A DNA stretch of 64,000 bases, taken from Nocardioides sp. zg-1308. GTDB taxonomy: Bacteria > Actinomycetota > Actinomycetes > Propionibacteriales > Nocardioidaceae. Made by a program: the position numbers and the translations under genes. Position 1 is the stretch's first letter. Every line of letters begins with the position of its first letter. The stretch spans positions 434,001 to 498,000 of the forward strand of contig NZ_JABJQY010000002.1 in assembly GCF_013155375.1 (NCBI RefSeq), read 5' to 3'. Below are positions 25,320-34,454 of the stretch, piece after piece. A model generated the notes under the pieces. The model did no database searches and had not been told where the DNA came from. It worked only from the letters and a program-made list of their open reading frames with translations.

Positions 25320-25805
25320 ATGCGCGACGAGGTGGACGACCTGGTCGAGGCCTGGGGCCGCGAACGCGGGGACCTCGACCTCGCGCCCGTCGAGGTGTTC
25401 TCGCGCATCAGCCGCCTGGCCCGCCACCTCGACCTCGCTCGGCGCGACGCCTTCACGGCCCACGGCATCGAGTCGTGGGAGTTCGACGTGCTGGCCGCCC
25501 TCCGTCGGGCCGGGGAGCCCTACGAGCTCTCCCCCGGCCGGCTCCTGCGCGAGACGCTCGTGACCAGCGGCACCATGACCAACCGCGTCGACCGGCTCAC
25601 CGGGCGTGGGCTCGTCGAGCGGCTGCCCGACCCGCACGACCGGCGCGGCGTGCTGGTCCGGCTCACCGCGGAGGGCAAGGCCGCGGTCGACGGCGCCTTC
25701 GAGGCACTGCTGGCCGCCGAGGCCGACCTGCTCGCCGACCTGCCCGACAAGGAGCGCACCAGGCTGGCCGCCCTCCTGCGCTCGCTGCTCGCGCCGTTCA
25801 GCTGA
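25320..25805 (+). CDS. MarR-family transcriptional regulator
   Basis: A 161-residue winged-helix regulator. The recognition helix region is TSGTMTNRVDRLTGRGLVERLPDPHDRRGVLVRLTAEG, a classic MarR DNA-binding wing. It probably represses itself and the divergent tam-VOC operon through the inverted repeats upstream. The ligand is unknown. The ATG at 25320 begins MRDEVDDLVEAWGRERGDLD, as in close relatives I recall. Confidence 0.9.
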   Translation: MRDEVDDLVEAWGRERGDLDLAPVEVFSRISRLARHLDLARRDAFTAHGIESWEFDVLAALRRAGEPYELSPGRLLRETLVTSGTMTNRVDRLTGRGLVERLPDPHDRRGVLVRLTAEGKAAVDGAFEALLAAEADLLADLPDKERTRLAALLRSLLAPFS

Positions 25806-25830
25806 CCCGCGCGCCGGCCGGCTCCGGCCG

Positions 25831-26496
25831 TCAGCGGCCGCCGGGCCGCACCAGCCCGTGGTCGAACGCCCACACCACGGCCGCGGCCCGGTCGCGGAGG
25901 TCGAGCTTGGCGAAGACGTGGCCGATGTGGGTCTTCACGGTGCCCTCCCCCAGCACGAGCCGCTGGGCGATCTCGGTGTTGCTCAGGCCCGCGCCGACCA
26001 GCGCGAGCACCTCGCGCTCGCGCGGGGTCAGCACCTCCGCCTCGGGAGCGGGCGCGGCCGTGGGACCGCCGTCGCGGTAGGCCCGCAGCACGCGGGCGGT
26101 CACGGCCGGGTCGAGCCAGGCGCCTCCCCCGGCGACCTCCCGCACGGCGCGCTGCAGGTCCTCGGCGGGAACCCCCTTGAGCAGGAAGCCCGCCGCACCG
26201 GCCCGGAGCGCCCCGGCCAGCACCTCCTCGTCCTCGAACGTCGTCAGGACCAGCACCGGCGGCCCACCCGGCTCCTCCCGCAGTCGCCGGGTGGCGGTGA
26301 CGCCGTCCACGCCGGGCATCCGCACGTCCATCAGCACGACGTCGGGGCGGGTCGAGGCGGCGGCCTCGACGACGCCGGCGCCGTCGGTCAGCTCGCCGAC
26401 GATCTCGAAGCCGAACCGCGATCGCAGGATGCCGCGCAGCCCCGTCCGGATCAGCTCCTGGTCGTCCACGAGAAGCACGCGCACGACGTCGCTCAT
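25831..26496 (-). CDS. LuxR/NarL-family response regulator
   Basis: A 221-residue two-component response regulator. The receiver domain (residues 5-120) has the acidic DDQ, the phospho-acceptor Asp in VVLMDVRMPGVDG, and the switch lysine in GFLLKGVPAEDL. The C-terminal LuxR helix-turn-helix reads LTPREREVLALVGAGLSNTEIAQRL. It overlaps the upstream histidine kinase stop by four bases. With the kinase and ABC exporter it forms a four-gene operon, so the exporter genes are plausible targets. Confidence 0.92.
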   Translation of the reverse strand: MSDVVRVLLVDDQELIRTGLRGILRSRFGFEIVGELTDGAGVVEAAASTRPDVVLMDVRMPGVDGVTATRRLREEPGGPPVLVLTTFEDEEVLAGALRAGAAGFLLKGVPAEDLQRAVREVAGGGAWLDPAVTARVLRAYRDGGPTAAPAPEAEVLTPREREVLALVGAGLSNTEIAQRLVLGEGTVKTHIGHVFAKLDLRDRAAAVVWAFDHGLVRPGGR

Positions 26497-27566
26497 CCGG
26501 GCAGCACCGCCTCGACGCGCCAGCCGGTGCCGGCGGGCCCGGCCGCGAGCCGGCCGCCCACCGCCTCGGCGCGCTCGCGCATGCTCGCCAGCCCCACCCC
26601 GTCCGGCGTACGCCGCCCCGGCGGGCCGTCGCTGTCGACCGTGAGTCGCGTGGCGTCGCCCTCGACGCGGAGCTCGACCTCGGTCCGGGCGCCGGGCGCG
26701 TGGCGCACCGCGTTGGTGAGTGCCTCCTGCGCGATGCGGTAGGTCGCCAGCGAGGCGGTCGCGTGCAGCGCACCCGGGTCGCCGACGACCCGCAGAGACA
26801 CGGGCGCGCCGGCGCGGCGGTAGGACTCGACGAGCTCCGGGAGGTCGCCGGCGCCGGGCAGCGGCGCGGCATCGGCGGGTCCCGAGCGCATCAGGCCGAC
26901 GGACGCGCGTACCTCCTCGAGGCTCCGGCGGGCCAGCCGCTCGGCCTCCTCCAGGGACGCCCGGGCCTCCGCCGGCTCCTCGTCCATGGCGAGCCGGGCG
27001 CTGCTGACGTGCAGCAGCGAGACGGTCAGGGCGTGCCCGATGACGTCGTGCATCTCGGCCGCGATCCGGTTGCGCTCCTCGGCACGGGTCCGGTCCGCCA
27101 GCCCGGCCTGGGCCTCGCGCAGCTGGTCGAGCAGCACCCGCTGCCGACGCGCGAAGATGCAGGCGACGGTGGTGAAGGCCGTGCCCGCGATCCACGCCCC
27201 CCACCCCGACTCGTCGCTGTAGACGAGCCACTGGCCGACGAAGCCGAGCATCAGCACACCGCCGAAGGTCAGCGCGATCGCGGCCGGGGCGGCGAACGCG
27301 CACCAGCCCACCAGGACGCAGATGGTGAACCAGCCGAGGTTGGCGGGATGGTCGTGGCACACCACGGCCACGCAGGCGGCCGCCACCGAGAGGCCCAGGG
27401 CGAGCGTCCAGCCGCTCGCCGCGCGGACGGCCAGCGCGACCGTGACCAGGATGGCCACGGTCGCTCCGGCGAGCGCGACGGCGGGACGCTGCGAGCTCAG
27501 GATGGCGCCGATGACGACGAGCACCGTGACCACCAGCGGCGCCGCTCGCCGCGCCGCCTCGTCCAT
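26493..27566 (-). CDS. Two-component sensor histidine kinase (HisKA_3 type)
   Basis: A 357-residue membrane kinase with about four to six hydrophobic segments in residues 10-140. A HisKA_3 dimerisation domain follows, with the phospho-acceptor His in IAAEMHDVIGHALTVSLLHV. The C-terminal ATPase domain is present (YRIAQEALTNAVRHAPGA, with GVGLASMRERAEAVGGRL as the G box). The large membrane part with no extracellular domain suggests sensing within the membrane, as in cell-envelope-stress kinases of the LiaS/DesK kind. An extra GTG codon lies directly before the ATG used here. Confidence 0.9.
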   Translation of the reverse strand: MDEAARRAAPLVVTVLVVIGAILSSQRPAVALAGATVAILVTVALAVRAASGWTLALGLSVAAACVAVVCHDHPANLGWFTICVLVGWCAFAAPAAIALTFGGVLMLGFVGQWLVYSDESGWGAWIAGTAFTTVACIFARRQRVLLDQLREAQAGLADRTRAEERNRIAAEMHDVIGHALTVSLLHVSSARLAMDEEPAEARASLEEAERLARRSLEEVRASVGLMRSGPADAAPLPGAGDLPELVESYRRAGAPVSLRVVGDPGALHATASLATYRIAQEALTNAVRHAPGARTEVELRVEGDATRLTVDSDGPPGRRTPDGVGLASMRERAEAVGGRLAAGPAGTGWRVEAVLPG

Positions 27567-27608
27567 CACGGGCTGGCCCCGACGTGCGTCATGGCGTCGA
27601 CCCTACGG

Positions 27609-28406
27609 TCACAGCGCCGTACGTCGCGCGGCGAGCGCCGTGGTGACCAGGGCGAGCCCCACCACGACGGCGAGCGTGCCGGTCGCGTTGCCGAGGCCGA
27701 GCCACGGCTGGCGGATCGCCTCGTTGGCCAGGGCCAGCGGCAGCCAGTCCGACAGCGAGCGCAGCGCCGGGCTCATCACCGCCGGCGGCGGACCGCCCAC
27801 GCCGAGCAGGAAGGAGGGGAAGAACATCAGCAGGCCGATCGCCTGCGCGGCGCGGGCCGAGGGCAGCAGGGTCCCGAGCAGCACGCCGAGGCTGACGAAG
27901 GCCACCGACCCGGCCAGCACTCCGAGCGCCGCCCGCACCGGCTGCTCGACGTCCGGCACGCCGTACACGGGTGCCGCGACGGCCAGCAGCAGCGCGCCGG
28001 CGACGGCGATCGCGACGAGGGCGACGACGAGCTGGGCCAGCGCGAAGGACCACCGGGGGAAGCCGGAGGCGGCCAGGCGGCGCAGCACGCCGCGCTCGCG
28101 GTAGGAGGCGATGTGGACCGGCAGCATGATGAGCCCGGTCGCGCCGATGACGACGGTGAAGTACGACGCGACGTACCAGTGTGACGGGTTGACCGGGAAG
28201 GCGTCGTCGGGCTCGGTGCCGAACGAGCCGCCGATGATCAGCATCGTCACCACCGGGAACACGAGCACGAAGGTGAGGGTCATCGGGTCGCGCAGCAGGA
28301 GCCGGAGCTCCGCGGTCACCAGGCGCCGGGTCGCCGAGCGGTGCCGGCGGGCCGGTGCAGCAGCGGCGGCGGGCGGGGCGTCGTGGGCAAGGGTGGGCGT
28401 GGACAT
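27609..28406 (-). CDS. ABC-2 type exporter permease
   Basis: A 265-residue ABC-2 membrane permease with six hydrophobic segments. Family parts are LRLLLRDPMTLTFVLVFPVV near the N terminus and ASYRERGVLRRLAASGF before the third segment. It partners the ATPase that ends at its start codon (one-base overlap), giving an export system for a drug, lipid or peptide. Its coding end lies 42 bases before the kinase gene, so the four genes are probably one operon. Confidence 0.88.
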   Translation of the reverse strand: MSTPTLAHDAPPAAAAAPARRHRSATRRLVTAELRLLLRDPMTLTFVLVFPVVTMLIIGGSFGTEPDDAFPVNPSHWYVASYFTVVIGATGLIMLPVHIASYRERGVLRRLAASGFPRWSFALAQLVVALVAIAVAGALLLAVAAPVYGVPDVEQPVRAALGVLAGSVAFVSLGVLLGTLLPSARAAQAIGLLMFFPSFLLGVGGPPPAVMSPALRSLSDWLPLALANEAIRQPWLGLGNATGTLAVVVGLALVTTALAARRTAL

Positions 28407-29365
28407 CAGGCGGCTCCGGTCAGGTCGTGGGGTGCATCGAGGCGGGCAACGACGGGGGCATCGAGGAGGGCGAGCAGGGCGGTCTCGAGGTCGGGGACCT
28501 CGACCCGCAGGTCGTCGGGGACCCGGCCCCGGCCGAGCAGCCACGCCCCGGTGTGGGCGATCACGGCCCGGTCGCCGTGCACGGTGACCTGGTCGCCGTG
28601 GCGCGCCACGTCCGTGACGCCGGGAAGCGCCCGCAGCGTCGCCATCGCGTCGGCGGCCCGGCCGGCGGGCAGCGCGAACCGCACCGTGGCCCAGCTCGCG
28701 TGCCGCGCCACCAGCTCGGCGGGCGTGCCGGCGTCGAGGACCTGGCCCGCACGCATGGCGACGACGCGCTCGCACAGCTCCTCGGCCTCGTCCAGCTCGT
28801 GGGTCACCAGCAGCACCGTGGTGCCCGCGTCGCGCAGCTGCGACACGGCGCTCCAGACCTCCCGGCGGGCGGCCGGGTCGAGACCCTGGGTCAGCTCGTC
28901 GAGGATGACGAGCCGCGGCTGGTTGAGCAGGGCCAGCACGAGGAAGAGTCGCTGTCGCTCGCCGCCGCTCATGGTGCCGAAGGCGTAGCGGCGGCGGTGG
29001 CCGAGGCCGAACCGCTCGAGGAGCGCGTCGCCGTCGCGTGCGCGACGGCCGGAGAACAGCTCGACGGCCTCGGCGACGCGCAGGCGGTCGGGAAGCCCGG
29101 AGCTCTGCAGCTGGCTGCCGATCAGCGGGCGCAGCGTGCCGGCGTCCCGGACCGGGTCGAGCCCGAGCACCCGGATGGTGCCGCCGTCGGGGCGGCGCAG
29201 GCCCTGGATGCACTCGACGGCCGTGGTCTTGCCGGCGCCGTTGGCGCCGATCAGCCCGACCACCTCGCCGGGGCGGACGTCGAGGTCGAGGTGGTCGACG
29301 ACGACCCGGCCGTCGTAGGACTTGGTGAGGCCGCGCACGGCGACCACGGGATCAGTGGAGGTCAT
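28406..29365 (-). CDS. ABC exporter ATP-binding protein
   Basis: A 319-residue DrrA/CcmA-type ATPase. Walker A is GANGAGKTTAVECIQG, the signature MSGGERQRLFLVLALL, Walker B LVILDELTQGLDPAARRE, and the H-loop VLLVTHELDEAEEL. The Walker B glutamate is followed by Leu rather than Pro, a conservative variation. The 90 residues after the core form the regulatory tail usual in DrrA-type proteins. It is the first gene of the exporter/two-component operon. Confidence 0.9.
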   Translation of the reverse strand: MTSTDPVVAVRGLTKSYDGRVVVDHLDLDVRPGEVVGLIGANGAGKTTAVECIQGLRRPDGGTIRVLGLDPVRDAGTLRPLIGSQLQSSGLPDRLRVAEAVELFSGRRARDGDALLERFGLGHRRRYAFGTMSGGERQRLFLVLALLNQPRLVILDELTQGLDPAARREVWSAVSQLRDAGTTVLLVTHELDEAEELCERVVAMRAGQVLDAGTPAELVARHASWATVRFALPAGRAADAMATLRALPGVTDVARHGDQVTVHGDRAVIAHTGAWLLGRGRVPDDLRVEVPDLETALLALLDAPVVARLDAPHDLTGAA

Positions 29366-29458
29366 GCCCCCATGCTTCGCGTCCCGCCGCCCGGACGCAT
29401 CGGCTCACGGACAGATCTGTGCCTCTGCCCGGGGGTGGAGACGGACCGGCGTCGGCCC

Positions 29459-31324
29459 CTACTCGACGACCTCGGAGGCCTCGAGCCACTCCAGCTCGAG
29501 CTCCTCCTTCTCCGCCGCCAGCTCGGAGAGCTGACCGCCGACACGCGCCAGCAGGTCGTAGTCGGTGAGGTTGGCCTCCATCTCGGCCTGCAGCTCCGCC
29601 TCGCGTACGGCGATGCGCTCGAGCTGCTTCTCCACCCGCGCCAGGATCTTGCGGGCGGCGCGGTCCTCCGCGCTGCCGGGACGCGCCTTGCCCGGGGGTG
29701 GCGGCACATCGCCCGTGGAGGCGCTCGGCGACGACGAGGTGCCGCCACCACCCGCGGAGGGTGGCGGCACCTCGCGCGTCGCGGGGCCTGCAGGCTGCGA
29801 GGTGCCGCCACCACCCGCGTCGGCGGCGGCCTGCATCGCGGACCGCCGCTCGAGGTACTCGTCCACCCCGCGCGGGAGCATCGAGACCTGCCCGTCGCCG
29901 AGCAGGGCCCACACCGAGTCGGTGACCCGCTCGAGGAAGTAGCGGTCGTGGGAGACCACGACGAGCGTGCCGGGCCACGAGTCGAGGAAGTCCTCGAGCA
30001 CGTTGAGCGTGTCGATGTCGAGGTCGTTGGTCGGCTCGTCGAGCAACAGCACGTTGGGCTCGGTGAGCAGCAGCTTGAGCAGCTGGAAGCGGCGGCGCTC
30101 GCCACCGGACAGGTCACCGAGCCGGGCAGTCAGCCGGTCGCCGGTGAACCCGAAGCGCTCGAGCATCGACGTCGCGGTGAGCTCCTGCCCGTCGAGCGTC
30201 TTCGTCACCCGCCGGATCGACTCCACGGTCGGCAGCACCCGGGCCTCGGGGTCGATCTCGTCGAGCGCCTGGGTCAGGTACTGCATCGCGATGGTGCGGC
30301 CGTGCTTCACGCGACCGACGTCGGGCGGCAGCGCACCCGAGATCAACGAGAGGAGCGAGGTCTTGCCGGCGCCGTTGATGCCGACGATGCCGACCCGGTC
30401 GCCGGGACCGATGCGCCACGTGGCGTGCTCGAGCAGCACCTTCTCCCCGCGCGCGAGGTCGACGTCCTCGATGTCGACGACGTCCTTGCCGAGCCGCTGG
30501 CTGGCGAAGCGCTGGAGCTCCATCCGGTCGCGCGGAGGAGGTACGTCGTCGATGAGGGCGTTGGCCGCGTCGATGCGGAACTTCGGCTTCGACGTACGCG
30601 CCGGCGGGCCGCGCCGCAGCCAGGCGAGCTCCTTGCGGGCCAGGTTCATCCGCCGGGTCTCGGACGCGGCGGCCTGGCGCTGGCGCTCGGCCTTGGCCAG
30701 CACGTACGCCGCGTAGCCGCCCTCGTAGGAGTCGACCGCGCCGTCGTGGACCTCCCACGTGGTCTGGCAGACCTCGTCGAGGAACCACCGGTCGTGGGTG
30801 ACGACGATCAACGCGCTGGGCAGGCTGACGAGGTGCGAGGCGAGCCACGCGACGGCCTCGACGTCGAGGTGGTTGGTCGGCTCGTCGAGCACGACCAGGT
30901 CGTGGCGGGAGAGCAGCAGGGCGGCCAGGGCGCACCGGCGGCGCTCACCGCCCGACAGCCCGACGACCTCCCGGTCGAGGGCGACGCCGGCGAGCAGCTC
31001 CTCGACCACCTGCCGGGTGGTCGTGTCGGCCGCCCACTCGTGGTCGGCGCGACCGCCCAGCACCGCCTCGCGGACGGTGTGGGTGTCGACGAGCTCGTCG
31101 CCCTGGTGGAGGTAGCCGATCTCGACGCCGCGCGTGCGCGAGACCCGGCCCGAGTCGGGCTCCTCGAGCCCGGTCATCACCTCGAGGAGCGTGGTCTTGC
31201 CGTCACCGTTGCGGCCGACGACGCCGACCCGCTCCCCCACCGAGATGCCGAGCGAGACGTTGTCGAGGAGGGGCCGGACGCCGTAGGACTTCGAGACCCG
31301 CTCGAGGTTGATGAGGTTCGCCAT
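29459..31324 (-). CDS. ABC-F family ATPase (Uup-like)
   Basis: A 621-residue duplicated ABC ATPase without membrane domains. The two Walker A motifs are GRNGDGKTTLLEV and GINGAGKTSLLSL. The two signatures are LSGGERRRCALAALLL and LSGGERRRFQLLKLLL, with Walker B VLDEPTNHLD and LLDEPTNDLD. ABC-F proteins act on ribosomes. The C-terminal coiled coil (about residues 565-621) resembles Uup, implicated in DNA or ribosome maintenance. Between the second ATPase and the coiled coil, residues 505-543 are a Gly/Pro-rich linker (GGGGTS and VPPP repeats) encoded by a palindromic DNA repeat cluster. Confidence 0.9.
   Translation of the reverse strand: MANLINLERVSKSYGVRPLLDNVSLGISVGERVGVVGRNGDGKTTLLEVMTGLEEPDSGRVSRTRGVEIGYLHQGDELVDTHTVREAVLGGRADHEWAADTTTRQVVEELLAGVALDREVVGLSGGERRRCALAALLLSRHDLVVLDEPTNHLDVEAVAWLASHLVSLPSALIVVTHDRWFLDEVCQTTWEVHDGAVDSYEGGYAAYVLAKAERQRQAAASETRRMNLARKELAWLRRGPPARTSKPKFRIDAANALIDDVPPPRDRMELQRFASQRLGKDVVDIEDVDLARGEKVLLEHATWRIGPGDRVGIVGINGAGKTSLLSLISGALPPDVGRVKHGRTIAMQYLTQALDEIDPEARVLPTVESIRRVTKTLDGQELTATSMLERFGFTGDRLTARLGDLSGGERRRFQLLKLLLTEPNVLLLDEPTNDLDIDTLNVLEDFLDSWPGTLVVVSHDRYFLERVTDSVWALLGDGQVSMLPRGVDEYLERRSAMQAAADAGGGGTSQPAGPATREVPPPSAGGGGTSSSPSASTGDVPPPPGKARPGSAEDRAARKILARVEKQLERIAVREAELQAEMEANLTDYDLLARVGGQLSELAAEKEELELEWLEASEVVE
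29697..29812. repeat. Palindromic repeats inside the ABC-F coding region
   Basis: The 16-mer GGTGGCGGCACCTCGC or a one- or two-base variant occurs four times in alternating orientation: 29697-29712 (forward), 29734-29749 (reverse), 29760-29775 (forward) and 29797-29812 (reverse). Copies two and three face each other and could form a long hairpin. The cluster stays in frame and encodes the flexible Gly/Pro linker. Confidence 0.75.
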
Positions 31325-31376
31325 GTCGGGGCGATCCTCTCAGGCGAACCCCCGGCGCGCCGCACCGGCGACCTCG

Positions 31377-32918
31377 TCAGTCGGCGGCGGGACCCACCGG
31401 ACCGGCCGGGGGCGCCGCGGCCAAGCTCGCCGTCGAGCCGTTGGTGCCGGAGTACTTCTCGATCAGCGACTCCACGTCGAGCCCGGTGGTGGTCTTGAGC
31501 AGCTCCATCGTCTGGACCAGGTTGGTGGTCACCTGCTTGGGCAGCTCGCCGGCCCCGTCGGAGGAGATCACGGTCAGCTTGTCGATCTGGCCCATCGGGC
31601 GGGCCAGCTCGGCGGCCACCTTGGGCATGACCTCGATCAGCATCTGCAGCACGGCGGCCTCGTTGTAGCCGGCGAAGGCGGCTGCCTTCTTGTCCATGGC
31701 CTCCGCCTCGGCCTGCCCGGCGGCCAGGATCGCGGCGCCCTGGGCCTCACCCTCGGCGCGGAGGGCGTCGGCCTCGGCGACACGGCGGGCCTTCTCGGCC
31801 TCGCCGCGCTTGGCGCCCTCGATGGCCTCCGCCTCGGCGAGGGCGGACCGGCGGGACTTCTCGCCCTCACCGGTGAGCCGCGCCTTCTCGGCCTCGGCCT
31901 CGGCGTTGGCGATGGACGCGGCCTTGCGGGCCTCGGCCTCGAGGATCGCCGAGCTGCGGCGACCCTGGGCCTCGGTCTCGACGCGGTAGCGCTCGGCGTC
32001 GGCCGGCTTGCGGACCTCGGTGTCGAGCTGGCGCTCCTTGAGGGCGGCCTGGCGCACGGCGACCTTCTCCTGCTCGAGGAGGATGGCCTGGTCGCGGTCG
32101 GCCTGGGCGAGCGGTCCGGCGGCGGCCGCCTGCGCGTTGGCGGCGTCGGTCTCGGCCTTGATCTCGGCGCTCTTGAGCGCGAGCGCCCGCTGGGTGACGG
32201 CGATCTCCTGCTCGGCGGCGATGCGGGCCTGCTCGGCGGCCTGCCGGGCGTTGGCCTCGGCGATCGACGCGAGCTGGTTGAGCTTGGCGGCCTCGGGGCG
32301 GCCGAGGTCGGCGAGGTAGGAGCCGTCGTCGGTGATGTCCTGGATCTGGAACGTGTCGAGCACGAGGCCCTGGCCGGTCAGCGAGGACTCGGACTCCTCG
32401 GCGACGCGCTGGGCGAAGGCCGCGCGGTCGCGGATGATCTGCTCGACCGACATGGAGCCGACGATCGAGCGCAGCGCACCGGCGAGGACCTCCTGCGTGA
32501 AGGTCTCGATGTCGGCCTGCTGGCTGAGGAATCGCTGCCCGGCCGCGCGGATCGAGTCCTCGTTGCCACCGACCTTGACCAGCGCGACGCCGTCGAGGTT
32601 GAGCTTGATGCCCTGGCCCGAGACGGCGCCGCGGATCTGCACCGAGATCCGCCGTGAGGACAGGTCGAGCGTGGCCAGCCGCTGCACGAACGGGATGACG
32701 AACACGCCGCCGCCCATGACGACCTTCTGGCCGGACAGGTCGGTGGAGATCTCGCCGGTCTCCGGGTTGCGCACCTCGCCCTTGCCCTTGCGTCCGGTGA
32801 TGATGAACGCCTCGTTGGGCCCGGCCACCTTGTAGCGCGTCGTCACCAGCAGCGCGAGCAGCGCCAGGAGGACGACGAGGCCGATCACGGCGGTGACGAT
32901 CGGGGACAGTCCGAACAT
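31377..32918 (-). CDS. Flotillin family protein
   Basis: A 513-residue membrane scaffold protein. One N-terminal transmembrane segment (about residues 5-27) is followed by an SPFH/band-7 domain (KVAGPNEAFIITGRKG to about residue 190). A long Ala/Glu-rich coiled coil (LAQADRDQAILLEQEKVAVRQ, EAEARKAASIANAEAEAEKARL) and a C-terminal segment follow. Flotillins organise membrane microdomains. AAGGAG precedes ATG 32918. The next gene upstream encodes an NfeD-like partner, so this is a YuaF/YuaG-type pair. Confidence 0.9.
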   Translation of the reverse strand: MFGLSPIVTAVIGLVVLLALLALLVTTRYKVAGPNEAFIITGRKGKGEVRNPETGEISTDLSGQKVVMGGGVFVIPFVQRLATLDLSSRRISVQIRGAVSGQGIKLNLDGVALVKVGGNEDSIRAAGQRFLSQQADIETFTQEVLAGALRSIVGSMSVEQIIRDRAAFAQRVAEESESSLTGQGLVLDTFQIQDITDDGSYLADLGRPEAAKLNQLASIAEANARQAAEQARIAAEQEIAVTQRALALKSAEIKAETDAANAQAAAAGPLAQADRDQAILLEQEKVAVRQAALKERQLDTEVRKPADAERYRVETEAQGRRSSAILEAEARKAASIANAEAEAEKARLTGEGEKSRRSALAEAEAIEGAKRGEAEKARRVAEADALRAEGEAQGAAILAAGQAEAEAMDKKAAAFAGYNEAAVLQMLIEVMPKVAAELARPMGQIDKLTVISSDGAGELPKQVTTNLVQTMELLKTTTGLDVESLIEKYSGTNGSTASLAAAPPAGPVGPAAD

Positions 32919-32964
32919 GTGCGGTGCTCCTTGAGGGCGCAGTGGGTGGGGCGGCTGGGGCGGG

Positions 32965-33462
32965 TCAGGGCAGGAAGAGCGGTTCGACCTGCACGGCCGT
33001 GGGCGAGATGACCTGGGTGACGCTGATCTGGGTGCCGGCGGGCACGGCGGTGCTCGAGCGGGCGTTGAGGCGGGTGATGTGGCCGCCGACGCTGATCGAG
33101 ACGACACCGAAGCCGCCGTCGGGGATCGCGCTGACGACCGAGCCGATCTTCTCGACCATGTCGGAGGTGCGGACGGTGTCGGTCTCGCCGCTGCCGTGCA
33201 GGAACCTCGACGCCTTCGCGGCGGCCACGGCGAGGAGCACGCCCAGCACGACGCCGACGACCACGGCGAGCGACGTGGAGCCGGTGACCTCGAGCGCGAT
33301 GGCGCCGCCGAAGCCGAGGGCGCCGAGGAAGCCGGCGAGCGCCTCGGTCGAGAAGAACCCGGCGCCCAGGCCCTCCAGCGCACCGTCGAGGACGTCACCG
33401 ACGAGGAGCGCCACGAGCAGCAGCACGACGCCGAGCGCGCCGACCACCAGGAACACGGTCAC
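32965..33462 (-). CDS. NfeD-like membrane protein, flotillin partner
   Basis: A 165-residue protein with transmembrane segments near residues 3-22 and 43-85. A C-terminal beta-rich OB-like domain follows (MVEKIGSVVSAIPDGGFGVVSISVGGH, ending AVQVEPLFLP). The GTG at 33462 has GGGGGAGG four bases upstream and was chosen over an upstream ATG that would add 15 charged residues. Position before flotillin and domain layout match the NfeD/YuaF group. Sequence identity to that group is modest by eye. Confidence 0.7.
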   Translation of the reverse strand: MTVFLVVGALGVVLLLVALLVGDVLDGALEGLGAGFFSTEALAGFLGALGFGGAIALEVTGSTSLAVVVGVVLGVLLAVAAAKASRFLHGSGETDTVRTSDMVEKIGSVVSAIPDGGFGVVSISVGGHITRLNARSSTAVPAGTQISVTQVISPTAVQVEPLFLP

Positions 33463-33554
33463 GTTGCCTCCCCCCGGTCGCTGCGACGTGAGTGTCGCGG
33501 ACAACATAGCGGCATGCTTCCCCGTCGGCGGGAGTTCATGCCAACCGGCTCGGA

Positions 33555-34454
33555 TCAGGCGACCACGTGGGCGCCGGCGACGGGTCCGGTGGCCGTCAGC
33601 ACGACCCCGTGCCCCGCACCCGTCAGGCTGGCGGCCGTGGCGCGGGCCCCGTCCGCGGAGTCGCAGAGGAAGACCACCGTGGGCCCCGAGCCACTGACCA
33701 TCCCGCGCAGCGCACCCTCCGCCTCGCCGAGGGCGATGAGGTCGCCGAGCTCGGGGCGCAGGTCGATCGCCGGCTCCTGCAGGTCGTTGTGCAGCGCCCG
33801 GGCGAGCCGCAGCGGCTCGCCCGTCGCGAGCGCGGCGAGCACCGGCTCGGCCGAGGCCGGTACGACGGGCGCGTCCGGCCGGAGCCGGTCGAAGTGCGCG
33901 TAGACGGCCGGCGTGGACAGCCCCTCGGTCGTCGGCACCGCCACCCACCACCAGGAGTGCAGGTCCTCGACCGGCGTCACCTGCTCGCCGCGTCCCGTCC
34001 CGCGCGCCGTACCGCCGACCAGCGAGAAGGGGATGTCGCTGCCGAGCTCGGCGGCCAGTGCGAGCAGGTCGTCGTCGGAGGTGTGCAGGTCACGGAGGCG
34101 GTCGTACGCCACGAGCGCGGCCGCGGCGTCGGCGGAGCCGCCGGCCATCCCGCCGGCGACGGGGATGTCCTTGCGCACCTCGAACGCGCCGGTCGCGGGG
34201 ACTCCGGCGTGCCCGGCGAGCAGCCGGGCCGCCCGGAGCACGATGTTGTCGGGGCCGTCCGGCACGGCGGCCGGGTCGATGTGGGCGGCCACGTGGGTCG
34301 TGACACCGAGGTCGTCCGCCGCGGTCAGGGTGAGGTCGTCGTGGATGCCGATCGCCTGGTAGACCGTGTCGAGCGGGTGGAACCCGTCCTCCCGGGCGCG
34401 GCCGACCCCGAGGTGGAGGTTGATCTTCGCGGCCGCCCGGACCGTGATGCTCAC
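33555..34454 (-). CDS. ispE: 4-diphosphocytidyl-2-C-methyl-D-erythritol kinase
   Basis: A 299-residue GHMP kinase of the non-mevalonate isoprenoid pathway. It phosphorylates 4-diphosphocytidyl-methylerythritol at the 2-hydroxyl. The start [31 protein letters not shown], the ATP motif [19 protein letters not shown] and the C-terminal [13 protein letters not shown] are diagnostic. It starts with GTG, overlapping the rsmA stop by four bases. The order rpfB-rsmA-ispE is conserved in actinobacteria. Confidence 0.95.
   Translation of the reverse strand: MSITVRAAAKINLHLGVGRAREDGFHPLDTVYQAIGIHDDLTLTAADDLGVTTHVAAHIDPAAVPDGPDNIVLRAARLLAGHAGVPATGAFEVRKDIPVAGGMAGGSADAAAALVAYDRLRDLHTSDDDLLALAAELGSDIPFSLVGGTARGTGRGEQVTPVEDLHSWWWVAVPTTEGLSTPAVYAHFDRLRPDAPVVPASAEPVLAALATGEPLRLARALHNDLQEPAIDLRPELGDLIALGEAEGALRGMVSGSGPTVVFLCDSADGARATAASLTGAGHGVVLTATGPVAGAHVVA

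Noticed and set aside
28355..31498. Rightward open frame of over 1000 codons opposite the exporter and ABC-F genes
   Set aside because: The translation has no domain features and the opposite strand encodes clear ABC ATPases with complete motifs.
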